Program-made: the position numbers and the translations under genes
In this document: positions 25,707 to 34,432 of the stretch, in pieces
Layout: every line of letters begins with the position of its first letter
Numbering within the stretch: position 1 is the stretch's first letter
Source of the DNA: Planctomyces sp. SH-PL62
Lineage (GTDB): Bacteria; Planctomycetota; Planctomycetia; Isosphaerales; Isosphaeraceae
Assembly: GCF_001610895.1 (NCBI RefSeq)
Contig: NZ_CP011273.1
Coordinates: 3,782,001 to 3,846,000, forward strand
Length of the DNA stretch: 64,000 nt
Reading direction: 5' to 3'
The notes under the pieces: generated by a model
Seen by the model: only the letters and a program-made list of their open reading frames with translations
What the model was told of the DNA's origin: nothing
The model's database searches: none

Positions 25707-28388
25707 TCAATCATCGTCGTCGTCGACGACCGCCGTGATCGCCCATTCCGGATAGGGGATCGCCGAGCCTCGGAGGGCCCGCCAGAGGATGCGATTGAGG
25801 ACGTCCTCCGGCGCCTTGTCGACCTCTCGGAAATTGAGCTGGGCCGAGAGGAGGGCGTCTTCACGGAGGTGGGGGTCCCGGATCGCCTTGGGATCGGGAT
25901 TCATCTGATCCAGGGGGACGCGGTTGGCGACCGAGACGAACGGCGTGGGGTCGGGCTCGTCGGTGAAGCAGTCGAACATCGGCGTCGCGCTGGCGTCGAA
26001 CTGGTTCATCGGCGGCAGGCCGAGGATCTGCTCGATCGTGCGGATCATGCTCGTCGTGTTGTACTGGGTGCTGACCACCGCGTTGCGCTTCGCGTAGGGG
26101 CTGGCGCAGTAGGCCGTCGTGCGATAGCCGCTGACGTGATCCCAGCCGGCCTGCGGGTCGTCCTCGATGGCGAAGACGGCCATCTTGTTCCAGAACCGGG
26201 AATGGCTCAGCGCCTCGACGATCCGACCGAACGCCAGGTCGTTGTCCGCCATGCAGGACGCCGGGGTGGGGCTGCCGACGCTCGTGCCGCTGGTGTGGTC
26301 GTTGGGCAGGCAGATGATCACCAGGCTCGGGTACTCGCCCTTCTCCTCGAATTCCTTGAGTTCGCGGATGATAAAGTCCGCGCGGTACTGGTCGGGGACC
26401 GCCATCTCCCAGCCGACGTAGTCCGTCGGGGAGTAGGGTCGGATGGACTCGATCGCCGGCTCGCTCTCGAAGACGACTTCCTGGGATTCGCCCTTCCAGG
26501 TGCGATAGCAGGCGAGGTAGTCGGGGGTCCCCTTCCGCGCCTCGTCACGCCAGCGGACCTTCGGAACCATGAACTCGCCGTAGTTTCGGATGGTCTTCTT
26601 GTGGGCGACGGCGTTGTCCCACAGGAACCCGGCCGGAGAATAGGCGAGGGCGTCCTTGTCGTCCTCCCCCATGCCGTCGGGATAGCTCCGCGGGAAGCCG
26701 GCGAAGCTCTTCTCCATGTAGTCCGTGCCGAAGGCCGTCGTGCTCCACTGGTGGCCGTCCGCGCTCAAGATCCCGGCGCAGTACGTGTTGTCCAGGAGGA
26801 CGAACTCGTCGACCAGCTTGAACTGGTTCGGCGTGACGTCCGGTCCGAAGATGCAGAGATCGGCCCGGCCCCGGCCCCGCTGGTGCGACCCGAGGACCTG
26901 GTCGTAGGTCCGGTTCTCCTTGATGACGTAGACGACGTGCTCGATCAAGCTGGGCTCGCCGATCCGCTCGGGGACGGCTCGCGGCGCCTGGCCCTCGCGG
27001 GGGGGCAGTGCGGCCTGGTCGATGGAGCCGCGCCGGAGGTTCCTGGCGGCCCGCTCCGAGAGCTTGGGCAGGTCTTCCGCCGAGGGGAGCGGCATCAGGG
27101 ACACCGAACCCTGGTAATGGTGCGAGTTGAACCCCTTGGTCCCGTCCTTCTGCGTCTTCGGCACGGACGGCAGGCCCTTGATGTTGGCCACGCAAAGGGC
27201 CTTCCGGCTCGCGTCGTAAGCGATCGCGCCCGGGAACCACCCGGCGGGGATGAGACCTTCGAGCTTCGTGTCCCCCTTCTCATCGGGATCGAAGTGGAAG
27301 ACGGCGACGGCGTTCTGCGTCCCGTTGGCGACGAACAGCCTGCGGCCGGAGTCCTCGAACGCCAGCGCGTTGGGCGACGCCCCGAACAGGTCGGACGGCT
27401 TGATCTTCGTCCAGACCGTCTCGACGACCGCTTCCCCGGCCACGTCGATCAGGCTGAGGTGGTCGCTCCCCGCGTTGGCGCACACGACGTACCGGCGATC
27501 CGGCGAGACGGCCAGCGCCGAGGCGTGGAGGCCGGTGGCCAGCTCGTTCGAGACGCGGTTCGCTCCCAGGTCGATGATGCTCACCGAGCCTTCGCTGGCG
27601 ATGTGCCGCACCGGATCGACCCGTACCTCCGTCCCCCGCCCGGCCGGTCCGGTCAGGTCGCCGGGGCCGGGACGTCGGCCCCCCCAGTTGCTGACGAACG
27701 CCTTGCCGCCCGCCAGGACGACGTCGTACGGGGCGACTCCCACGTCCCAGGAGCGGAGCAGGGCGCCGTCGGCGGTGTTGATCTCCAGGAGCTTGTTGGA
27801 AAGATTGCCGCAGACGTAGATCCGGGCGTCGTCTTCCGAAAGCGCCAGTCCGCTGGGGATCTCCGCCTTGCGTCGAGGTGCGTTCGCCGCTGGCAGGGGG
27901 AGGACGTGCGTGGGCTGGATCGCGCCGTCGTCCGCCACGGCGAAGACCTTGATCGATCCGTCCACGTTGCTCAGATAGATCCGCTTCCCGTCGTGCGAGA
28001 ACTTCAATCCGGTGTAGCTGACCTGCCCGGAGCGGTCCGGCTTGAGGATGTTCGGCGAGACCACGGTCGGCGGTTCCTGCTGCTCCTCGCTCGGGAGGGC
28101 GACCCGTTGCAAGACCTTCGCCTCGTCGACGTCGATCACGAGCAATTCGCTCGTCTTCCCCGAGACCACCAGCCGCTTGCCGTCCGGCGACAGGGCGAGC
28201 GCCTGGGGACGCAGCCCGGGCAGATCCACCTGACGGCCGTAGGGCGTGAGGATCTGATTCACGGGCGTGACGATCACGTCGTCCCGCCATCGACCGACGA
28301 GGTCCGTCGACGTCTCGACCGCGGGTTCCTGGCCGAAGGCCGCGGACGCCGCCGTCATCCAGCACGTGAGCATCAAGGCACGTCTCAT
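25707..28388 (-). CDS. Bifunctional YncE-like beta-propeller / alkaline-phosphatase-superfamily phosphoesterase
   Basis: The protein has 893 residues with a signal peptide (ending SAAFGQEP). Residues about 40-440 form a YncE-type seven-bladed propeller with repeated ALSPDGKRL-, VSPDRRYVV- and IDVAGEAVVE-type strands. From about 490 a phosphoesterase domain follows with VIKENRTYDQVLG, LPNDHTSG and EDDPQAGWDHVSGYR, the metal and nucleophile region of phosphatidylinositol-specific-phospholipase-C/AcpA-like enzymes. It probably acts on phosphoesters outside the cytoplasm. ATG 28388 follows GAGGA. The ORF continues upstream without any signal. This fusion is common in Planctomycetota. Confidence 0.87.
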   Translation of the reverse strand: MRRALMLTCWMTAASAAFGQEPAVETSTDLVGRWRDDVIVTPVNQILTPYGRQVDLPGLRPQALALSPDGKRLVVSGKTSELLVIDVDEAKVLQRVALPSEEQQEPPTVVSPNILKPDRSGQVSYTGLKFSHDGKRIYLSNVDGSIKVFAVADDGAIQPTHVLPLPAANAPRRKAEIPSGLALSEDDARIYVCGNLSNKLLEINTADGALLRSWDVGVAPYDVVLAGGKAFVSNWGGRRPGPGDLTGPAGRGTEVRVDPVRHIASEGSVSIIDLGANRVSNELATGLHASALAVSPDRRYVVCANAGSDHLSLIDVAGEAVVETVWTKIKPSDLFGASPNALAFEDSGRRLFVANGTQNAVAVFHFDPDEKGDTKLEGLIPAGWFPGAIAYDASRKALCVANIKGLPSVPKTQKDGTKGFNSHHYQGSVSLMPLPSAEDLPKLSERAARNLRRGSIDQAALPPREGQAPRAVPERIGEPSLIEHVVYVIKENRTYDQVLGSHQRGRGRADLCIFGPDVTPNQFKLVDEFVLLDNTYCAGILSADGHQWSTTAFGTDYMEKSFAGFPRSYPDGMGEDDKDALAYSPAGFLWDNAVAHKKTIRNYGEFMVPKVRWRDEARKGTPDYLACYRTWKGESQEVVFESEPAIESIRPYSPTDYVGWEMAVPDQYRADFIIRELKEFEEKGEYPSLVIICLPNDHTSGTSVGSPTPASCMADNDLAFGRIVEALSHSRFWNKMAVFAIEDDPQAGWDHVSGYRTTAYCASPYAKRNAVVSTQYNTTSMIRTIEQILGLPPMNQFDASATPMFDCFTDEPDPTPFVSVANRVPLDQMNPDPKAIRDPHLREDALLSAQLNFREVDKAPEDVLNRILWRALRGSAIPYPEWAITAVVDDDDD

Positions 28389-28766
28389 GTCTTCCTCGAA
28401 AATCGCGGCCTGGCTTCGGGAAAACCCGGCGGCGCTCTGGGGGGAATCGGCGTCGCTCGTCATCCGGCGACGACCGAAGCCATCCTCATCATGCGGGAAC
28501 GAGGAAGGAACTTCCACCCTCCGGTCGCTTGTTCCGTCCGGCTGCACATCGCCAACCTTCTCGGCGGTCGAGGATTCGACTGCTTTCAGGACGGCGCGAT
28601 CGCCGTGATCCCTTCCGGGACGCGGCGAACGGCAAACCGTCGATGAGAAGGCCCCGTCGAGGACTGATAATCGGTGCTCGAATCAGCCATGATGACGTCT
28701 CGGGCGTTCGTGCTTCGCTTCGATCGAACGCCCCGTTGCAGAAAACGCTGGATTTGGAGCCGCACG
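28389..28766. other. Divergent intergenic region without a recognisable gene
   Basis: This 378-base gap lies between the start of the phosphoesterase gene and the start of the nuclease-fold gene. Frames on both strands give only Arg/Ser/Pro-rich translations with no family resemblance. It must carry both promoters, but no consensus -35/-10 pair or strong hairpin stands out. Confidence 0.5.
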
Positions 28767-29774
28767 ATGAAGGTCGCAAACCATCGCAAATTCCGTGGAT
28801 CAATTCTGGCGATCGCCCTGGCCTGCTGCTTCGGCCTGGTTGGGCTCTCCACCGAGGCCGAGGGCGCGGAGGACGCGCCGGAGACTGTTCGCGTGCTGAC
28901 CTTCAACCTCTGGAATGGGGGCGACACGGGCAAGCAACCTCTCGACCGCACGGTCGAGGTCATCAAGCGGTCGCAAGCCGACGTCGTCGGCCTCCAGGAG
29001 ACGGGTGGGCTTGCACCCGAAGGCCAGCCGCGTCCCGATCGCGCCGCCGAGATCGCCGAGCGCCTGGGATGGCACTATCTCGACCAGGGCGGCAGGATGG
29101 GGATCATCAGCCGTTTCGAGATCGTCGCCTCCACGCCGAAGAAGTGGGGCGTCAAGCTGGCGTTGCCCTCGGGGCGGTGGATGTACGCCTTCAACGTCCA
29201 CCTGGCCCACAGCCCTTATCAGCCCTACCAGCTGCTGGGAATTCCCTACGGCGACGCCCCATTCATTGCGACGGAGGCCGAAGCGGTCCGGTTCGCCCGG
29301 GAATCGCGAGGGAGCCAGGTCGCCGAGATGCTCGCGGAAGTGAAGGCCGTCGCCGAGGAAGGGGCGCCGATGGTGCTCACCGGCGATTTCAACGAGCCGT
29401 CCCACAGGGATTGGACGGAGGCCTCCACGAAGGCCAAGCTTTGCCCTCTGAAAGTGGAATGGCCGTCGACCAGGGCGGTTGAGGACGCGGGATTCGTCGA
29501 CGCCTACCGGAGCGTCCACCCCGACCCGGTCGAGTCGCGCGGCTTGACGTGGACGCCGACGACCAAGGTCGGCGACCCCAAGGACCATCACGATCGCATC
29601 GACTTCGTGTTCGTGGGCGGCTTTGACCGGCCGAACACGGCGGTGAAAGCCGCCCAGATCATCGGCGAATCGCAGGAGGCCGCCGATGTCGTCGTCAGCC
29701 CGTACCCCTCCGACCATCGGGCCGTCGTTGCGGAACTGGAGCTGCCAGCCGGCGAATCGACGACCACTCCCTGA
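28767..29774 (+). CDS. Exported endonuclease/exonuclease/phosphatase-family protein
   Basis: The protein has 335 residues with a signal peptide (residues about 1-32, ending STEAEGAE). The EEP fold is complete: VLTFNLWNGG, VVGLQETGG (metal-binding Glu), HLAHSP, LTGDFNEPSH (Asp-Asn pair) and a closing YPSDHRAVVAEL with the catalytic Asp-His. Members cleave nucleic acids, phosphoinositides or sphingomyelin. The export signal suggests nutrient scavenging or envelope phospholipid turnover, as for the divergent phosphoesterase next door. The ORF upstream of ATG 28767 adds a non-signal extension and is rejected. Confidence 0.85.
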   Translation: MKVANHRKFRGSILAIALACCFGLVGLSTEAEGAEDAPETVRVLTFNLWNGGDTGKQPLDRTVEVIKRSQADVVGLQETGGLAPEGQPRPDRAAEIAERLGWHYLDQGGRMGIISRFEIVASTPKKWGVKLALPSGRWMYAFNVHLAHSPYQPYQLLGIPYGDAPFIATEAEAVRFARESRGSQVAEMLAEVKAVAEEGAPMVLTGDFNEPSHRDWTEASTKAKLCPLKVEWPSTRAVEDAGFVDAYRSVHPDPVESRGLTWTPTTKVGDPKDHHDRIDFVFVGGFDRPNTAVKAAQIIGESQEAADVVVSPYPSDHRAVVAELELPAGESTTTP

Positions 29775-29956
29775 AAAGGAAGGCCTCGTCGAGCGTGTGT
29801 CGGTTGATCGGCGGGCTGGATATCCGCTATTGGGGGAACCAGCCCGGCGCGTCGGCCAGGCGGACGGCGCGCAAGGCGTCGCCCATCGCCCCGATCAGGC
29901 CGTCGATCGTCCGGGGCCTGGCCGATCGCAGCCATGCAAGACAGTTCTCTCCGCGC

Positions 29957-30922
29957 TCAACTTTCGTGGGCTCCTTCCCTCCGTCGCTCATGGGGGGGCA
30001 GGGAGCAGGTGGCGTCGACGGCGTCGGGTGGCACTCCGGCGCGGGCCTCCTCGCGGTGTACGCGGCGGATCATCGCGGCGACGCCCATGTCCGCGAGGGC
30101 GGGGGCGAATTGCAGCATCGCCCCCAGGGCCCGGAAAGGCCACACGATACGGCGGGGTGTCCGGAGACGACTCCGGGGGCGGTCCAGAAGACCGACGATC
30201 TGATGCGCGGCGGCATCGACGTCGGTCGTCATGAACGCCGGGGGCCTGTCGCGCATGGCGTTGTAGAGGGCGTCCGGCGCGGGGGCCACCCCAAGGGGGC
30301 GGGCCGTCCCTCGTGGACCGGTCCTGCGTCGGACCGCGTCGAAAAACTCCGTCGAGACAGGGCCCAGGTCGACGAGGCTGACCGAGACTCCCTGGTCGCG
30401 CAGCTCGCGACGCAGGGCGTCGTTCCAGTAGGCGAGCCCCGCCTTGGTGGCCCCGTAGACCCCGAGGATGGGATTCGCCACGGCGGCGATCGCCGAGCCG
30501 ATGTTGATCACGGAGCCACGCGAGGCGATCAGGAACGGCAGGGCGTGCCGGGTCAGGACGATGGGCGCGACGAAGTTGACCGCGGCCTGTTCACGGAGAT
30601 CCTCGGGATCGCACTCGGAATAGTAGCGGGGCAGGCCGATCCCCGCGTTATTCACCAGGACGTCGAGTCCGCCGAATCGGTCGACGACCGCCGCGACCAC
30701 CTTCTCGGGAGCATCCGGGGCCGCGAGGTCCTCGGCCAGCACGAGCGGCTCGCCGCCGAGCGCCCGCACGTCCTCGGCCACGTCGCCGAGCAAGCCCTCG
30801 CGGCGGGCGACCAGGGCGATTCGATGGCCCCTCGGGGCGGCCGTCCGCGCGATCGCGGCGCCGAGCCCCGAGGAGGCCCCGGTGATCAGGATGGTCTTTC
30901 GACCCTCGCGCGTCGACGGCAT
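29957..30922 (-). CDS. SDR-family oxidoreductase with C-terminal extension (last gene of the synthase operon)
   Basis: The protein has 321 residues. It has TILITGASSGLGAAIAR for NADP binding, VNNAGIG, the Ser in INIGSAIAA and catalytic YGATK (YxxxK), with the LDLGPVSTEF turn afterwards. The last 80 residues (from VDAAAHQIVG, then a hydrophobic LGAMLQFAPAL) are longer than in classical SDRs and may contact membrane or a lipid substrate. GGGAG seven bases before ATG 30922 sets the start, with ATG 30949 as the alternative. It follows the ABC ATPase by about 46 bases and may act on a keto or aldehyde group of the operon's acyl product. Confidence 0.82.
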   Translation of the reverse strand: MPSTREGRKTILITGASSGLGAAIARTAAPRGHRIALVARREGLLGDVAEDVRALGGEPLVLAEDLAAPDAPEKVVAAVVDRFGGLDVLVNNAGIGLPRYYSECDPEDLREQAAVNFVAPIVLTRHALPFLIASRGSVINIGSAIAAVANPILGVYGATKAGLAYWNDALRRELRDQGVSVSLVDLGPVSTEFFDAVRRRTGPRGTARPLGVAPAPDALYNAMRDRPPAFMTTDVDAAAHQIVGLLDRPRSRLRTPRRIVWPFRALGAMLQFAPALADMGVAAMIRRVHREEARAGVPPDAVDATCSLPPHERRREGAHES

Positions 30923-30968
30923 GGTTCGGCTCCCGCGTCCGTGCTTCATCAGGCCCCCGCGAGATCGC

Positions 30969-31651
30969 TCACGCCTCCACGATCCGGCCGTCCTTCATCG
31001 CGATCACGCGATCGGCGGCCCGGGCGACGTCGGTCCCGTGGGTGACGATCAGGAGCGTGAGCCGCCGGTCGCGGCGGAGCCGAGCCAGGAGTTCGAGGAC
31101 CTCCGCCTGCGTCGCCGAGTCCAGATTGCCCGTCGGCTCGTCCGCCAGGAGCAAGGTCGGCTCGTTGGCCAGCGCCCGGGCGATCGCGACGCGCTGTCGT
31201 TCGCCCACCGACAGCCGGCGGGGCAGGTGTTTCGCACGCGGCGACAATCCGACCTCGTCCAGCAGCGCCCGGGCGCGGGCTGCTCGCTCGCCGCGCGGGC
31301 GGTCGGACTCGAACATGGGCACCTGCACGTTCTCAAGGGCGGTCAGCGTGGGGACGAGATGGAACGACTGGAAGACGAAACCCAGCCGGCGGGCCCGGAA
31401 GGCGTCGAGGTCGATCCGGGAGAGAGGCTCGCCGCGGAAGAAGACTTCCCCCTCGTCCGGCCTGTCGAGCCCGCCGAGCAGGTGAAGCAGGGTGCTCTTG
31501 CCGCAGCCGGAAGGGCCGGTGACGGCGACGAACTCTCCCTCGGAGATCGACAACGAGACCCGCGAACGGCCCGCACGTCGCCGTCGGGGTAGGTCTTCTT
31601 CAGGCCCTCGGCCCGGAGCAGGGGGGGCGTGGCCGCGGCGATTTCACTCAT
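30969..31651 (-). CDS. ABC transporter ATP-binding protein, MacB/LolD type (one apparent frameshift)
   Basis: The C-terminal 194 residues contain Walker A GPSGCGKST, Q-loop FQSFHLVP, signature LSVGERQRVAIARALA, Walker B LLLADEPTGNLD and the H-loop IVTHGTD. The spacing and the DEPTGNLDS form mark the LolD/MacB class. The natural start at 31651 (MSEIAAATPPLLRAEGLKKT) lies in another frame. One missing base in the CCC at 31559-31561 (plus strand) joins the frames into a 227-residue protein. Without it, translation would have to start within the Walker A strand at 31553. The start overlaps the stop of the permease gene, so the two form one export complex. Confidence 0.85.
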
Positions 31652-32762
31652 GACGGAGGGCCTCCGTGGGCTCCAGCCGGGACGCCCGGATCGCCGGGTA
31701 CAGGCCGCCCATCAGGCCTAGCACGGCCCCCATCGCCAGACCGGCCACGTACGCGTACGCGGGCAAGTTCGGGTCGATGAAGCCGCGCGACGTCGGAGAG
31801 AGCATCAGCGCCCGCATCCCCAGCGTCGCCATCGCCCAGCCGGCGAGGACCCCAAGCCCGACGATGGCCGCCGCCTCGCCCATCAGGAGCTGGATGATGC
31901 GCCGGCGTCGCCAACCCAGGGCCCGGAGCAGGCCGATCTCCGAGGTCCGTTCGAAGACCGCCATCGCCATCGTATTCAGGAGCCCGATCGACCCCAGGGC
32001 GACGGCCACGCCGGTCGTCGCCACGGCCATCGCCCTCGCCAGCCGGAGTTGCACGTTGCCCTGGACGTAGTCTCGCGCCGGCACCGCGGCCACGCCGTCC
32101 AGCTGGCCCTCGATCGCCTCGCCGAGCGACTTCGGATCGACGCCCGGCTTCGCGGCCACGACCAGGCCGGTCACCATTCCCTCGCGTCCCATCATCCGCT
32201 GCAACTCGCGGAGGGGGACCACCAGCCCGCCGTTCTCGAACAGGCTGTCGCTCTCGTAGACGCCGACCACCCGGAACGGCTCCCCCGCGATCGAGGCCGA
32301 ATCCCCGACCTTCTTGCCCAGGTTCAGGGCCAGGACCCGGCCGAGGAGGACCGACCGAGCGTCGCCCTCTTCCAGGAGCCGGCCGTCCACGACCCGCAGC
32401 CCGCGCATCAGGAGCCCCCCCGGCTCCCAGCCGTTGGCGAGGACGCTGGCGAGATTCGACTCCTCGAACGAAACGGAGTCCATCAGGGACCGGGCCACGC
32501 CCCCCACGCCGGGGATCTCGCGGATCACCTCCCCGAGATTCTCGTCGAGGTTGCTGGAGAGTTGGTCGCTGATGCCCGCGCGGACGACGATCAGGTCGAT
32601 GCCCCGGGCGTCGTAGATCGCCGTCATCGCGCGCTCGAATCCCCGGGAGATCCCGGTCAGCATGACGACCGCCGCGATCCCGACCCCGAGGCCGACCACG
32701 GTCAGGATCGTGCGCGACGGGCGGCCGAGGATGTTGCGCAGGACGAAGATGGAGAGTCCCAT
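31644..32762 (-). CDS. ABC transporter permease, FtsX/MacB/LolC-like
   Basis: The protein has 372 residues. One membrane helix sits near residues 18-40 (ILTVVGLGVGIAAVVMLTG), followed by a periplasmic MacB-PCD-like domain (about 45-240). Three more helices form the FtsX core, with the conserved LLNTMAMAVFERTSEIGLLRALG coupling motif split around residue 265. The end is AIRASRLEPTEALRHE, the family's typical tail. Such pairs use ATP on the inner face to extract lipoproteins or lipids from the membrane, or to pump them toward the outer membrane. It is the eighth cistron of the synthase operon, 29 bases after a methyltransferase, so the operon's lipid is the likely cargo. Confidence 0.88.
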   Translation of the reverse strand: MGLSIFVLRNILGRPSRTILTVVGLGVGIAAVVMLTGISRGFERAMTAIYDARGIDLIVVRAGISDQLSSNLDENLGEVIREIPGVGGVARSLMDSVSFEESNLASVLANGWEPGGLLMRGLRVVDGRLLEEGDARSVLLGRVLALNLGKKVGDSASIAGEPFRVVGVYESDSLFENGGLVVPLRELQRMMGREGMVTGLVVAAKPGVDPKSLGEAIEGQLDGVAAVPARDYVQGNVQLRLARAMAVATTGVAVALGSIGLLNTMAMAVFERTSEIGLLRALGWRRRRIIQLLMGEAAAIVGLGVLAGWAMATLGMRALMLSPTSRGFIDPNLPAYAYVAGLAMGAVLGLMGGLYPAIRASRLEPTEALRHE

Positions 32763-32791
32763 CGGGACGTGCCCTCGTTGCCGGAGTCGCC

Positions 32792-33643
32792 TCAGCGCGG
32801 CACCGTGCCGTGCATGACGTAACCCATCTTCATCCAGATCAGCTCATATCGGAAATCGGCCAGGACCTTCCGGCCGATCGCCGGGACGTCCAGGGCTTTG
32901 TGCCGCTCGACCATCTCGGTGAACTCGGGGCCGAGGTTCTTGGTGACCAACCGCTCGAAGTAGCGGTCGAGGCCGGGGAGGCCGATCTTGTGGAACCAGA
33001 GGCGATCGGTCAGGTTCGGGATCTCGTCGGAGATCACGATCGTCCCGCCCGGCTTCACGGCCCGGGCCATCTCGCGCAGGGCCTTCTCGGGGTCGTTGAA
33101 GTAGTTGAAGGCGCCGATGCTCAGGCAGGCGTCGAAGGCACCGTCTCGCACCGGGAGATCCTCGGCCTCGCCGAGCACGAGCCGCACGTCGCGGCCCTCG
33201 GCCCGCTTTCGGCAGTTGGCGAGCTGGACCTTCGAGACGTCGATCCCGACCACCGACCAACTCGCCGGGAGCCACGGGAGGTAGACGCCGTCGCCGACGG
33301 CCACGTCCAGGAGCTTGAGACCCTCCCCGGCCGGGAGATGGCGGAGCACCTTGTTCCGGGATCGCCGCTCGCCGCCGTTGCAGAGGAACGTGTACCACTC
33401 CCAGAACCGGAATTTGGGCCAGAGCGGGCCGTCGTAGAACGCCCTCGCGACCTCGTTGTTGGCGTCGACCCGGTCTCGGACGACCAGGACGTCGTCGGCG
33501 ACCGGGTAGGACGCGCCGCAGGAGGGGCAGCGCAGGGCGTCGGCCGCGTCGTCCATCTCGGCGGGCCCGCCGCAGGCCACGCACCGCCAGAGTCCTCCTC
33601 GCCAGGCGTCCGTCTCATTCTTGGCGGCCACGGCCATCTTCAT
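32792..33643 (-). CDS. Class I SAM-dependent methyltransferase with N-terminal zinc ribbon
   Basis: The protein has 283 residues. The first 45 residues hold two CxxC pairs (RCVACGG and LRCPSCGA), a Trm112-like zinc ribbon. A class I methyltransferase follows, with motif I LLDVAVGDGVYLP near residue 112 and motif IV-type SIGAFNYFND. After that comes a C-terminal helical part. The linker motif ARAFYDGPLWPKFRFWEWY is shared with the methyltransferase encoded just upstream. It probably methylates an O, N or C atom of the operon's lipid product. ATG 33637 is an alternative start two codons in. Confidence 0.85.
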   Translation of the reverse strand: MKMAVAAKNETDAWRGGLWRCVACGGPAEMDDAADALRCPSCGASYPVADDVLVVRDRVDANNEVARAFYDGPLWPKFRFWEWYTFLCNGGERRSRNKVLRHLPAGEGLKLLDVAVGDGVYLPWLPASWSVVGIDVSKVQLANCRKRAEGRDVRLVLGEAEDLPVRDGAFDACLSIGAFNYFNDPEKALREMARAVKPGGTIVISDEIPNLTDRLWFHKIGLPGLDRYFERLVTKNLGPEFTEMVERHKALDVPAIGRKVLADFRYELIWMKMGYVMHGTVPR

Positions 33644-33670
33644 CCTCCCGGGCGGAGCCTTTGGAACCGA

Positions 33671-34414
33671 TCATGAGCGTCCCGTCATGCAATATCCCAG
33701 CCCTCGCCAGATCGTCGTCCGCCGCCAGCCCCCCCGTTCGGGGAACAGCGAGCCGAGGTCGATCCGCTGGGCGAGGACCATGGCCACGAAGTCCGGACCG
33801 AGCCCGAGGAGCCGGAGCCAGGCCGCGTCGATGCTCGGCAGGCCGATCAGGTGGCCGATGCCGCAGCGGTGGAGCCACGGGGCCTCGTCGGCCACGACCA
33901 TCACGCCTCCCGGCCGAGTCACGCGCCGCAACTCGCCGATCGCCGCCTCATGCTCCCCGAAATAGTTGAACCCGCCCACGCAGAGGCAGGCGTCGAAGGA
34001 AGCGTCGGCGAAGGGGAGTCGTTCCGCCTCCGCCCAGGCGAGCCGGCCGGCGAGCGCGGGGAACCGCCGGAGGCAGCCCTCCAGCCGCGATCGGGCGATG
34101 TCGACGGCGTAAACGTCCCAGCCGGGGCCGAGGAACGGCAGGTTGTCGCCGTCGCCGACGCCGACCTCCAGGAGCCGGCCCGAGACCTTCGGCAAGTGCG
34201 CCAGGATCGGCCTCCTCGCCCGCTCCTGGCCCCCCTGGAGGGAGAGGAAGGCGTGCTCCCAGGGGCGGAACCGCGCCCACTCCGGACCGTCGTAGAATGC
34301 GGCCGCGACTCGGTTGCGGCCCGAGAGCGGGCCGATCGCCTCGACGATCCCGTCGCGTGCGGGGAAGTCCTCGCGCCAGACGGACGCCTCGATCTGCGGC
34401 GCAGGCATGTGCAT
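33671..34414 (-). CDS. Class I SAM-dependent methyltransferase
   Basis: The protein has 247 residues with motif I LLEVGVGDGDNLP near residue 80, VYAVDIARSRL as the following acidic strand and CLCVGGFNYFGEHEAAI as the motif IV region. It shares AAAFYDGPEWARFRPWEH and the FNYF element with its neighbour at 32792. It lacks that protein's zinc ribbon. The two look like an ancient duplication with divided specificity. It sits 18 bases after the SDR gene and 28 bases before the second methyltransferase in the operon. ATG 34408 is an alternative start. Confidence 0.85.
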   Translation of the reverse strand: MHMPAPQIEASVWREDFPARDGIVEAIGPLSGRNRVAAAFYDGPEWARFRPWEHAFLSLQGGQERARRPILAHLPKVSGRLLEVGVGDGDNLPFLGPGWDVYAVDIARSRLEGCLRRFPALAGRLAWAEAERLPFADASFDACLCVGGFNYFGEHEAAIGELRRVTRPGGVMVVADEAPWLHRCGIGHLIGLPSIDAAWLRLLGLGPDFVAMVLAQRIDLGSLFPERGGWRRTTIWRGLGYCMTGRS

Positions 34415-34432
34415 CGGGCCTCCTCGCCTCGG

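Noticed and set aside
31553-31651. Independent start of the ABC ATPase at 31553
   Set aside because: It would begin within the strand before Walker A and lose the conserved N-terminal strand, which is present in the neighbouring frame behind a proper start.
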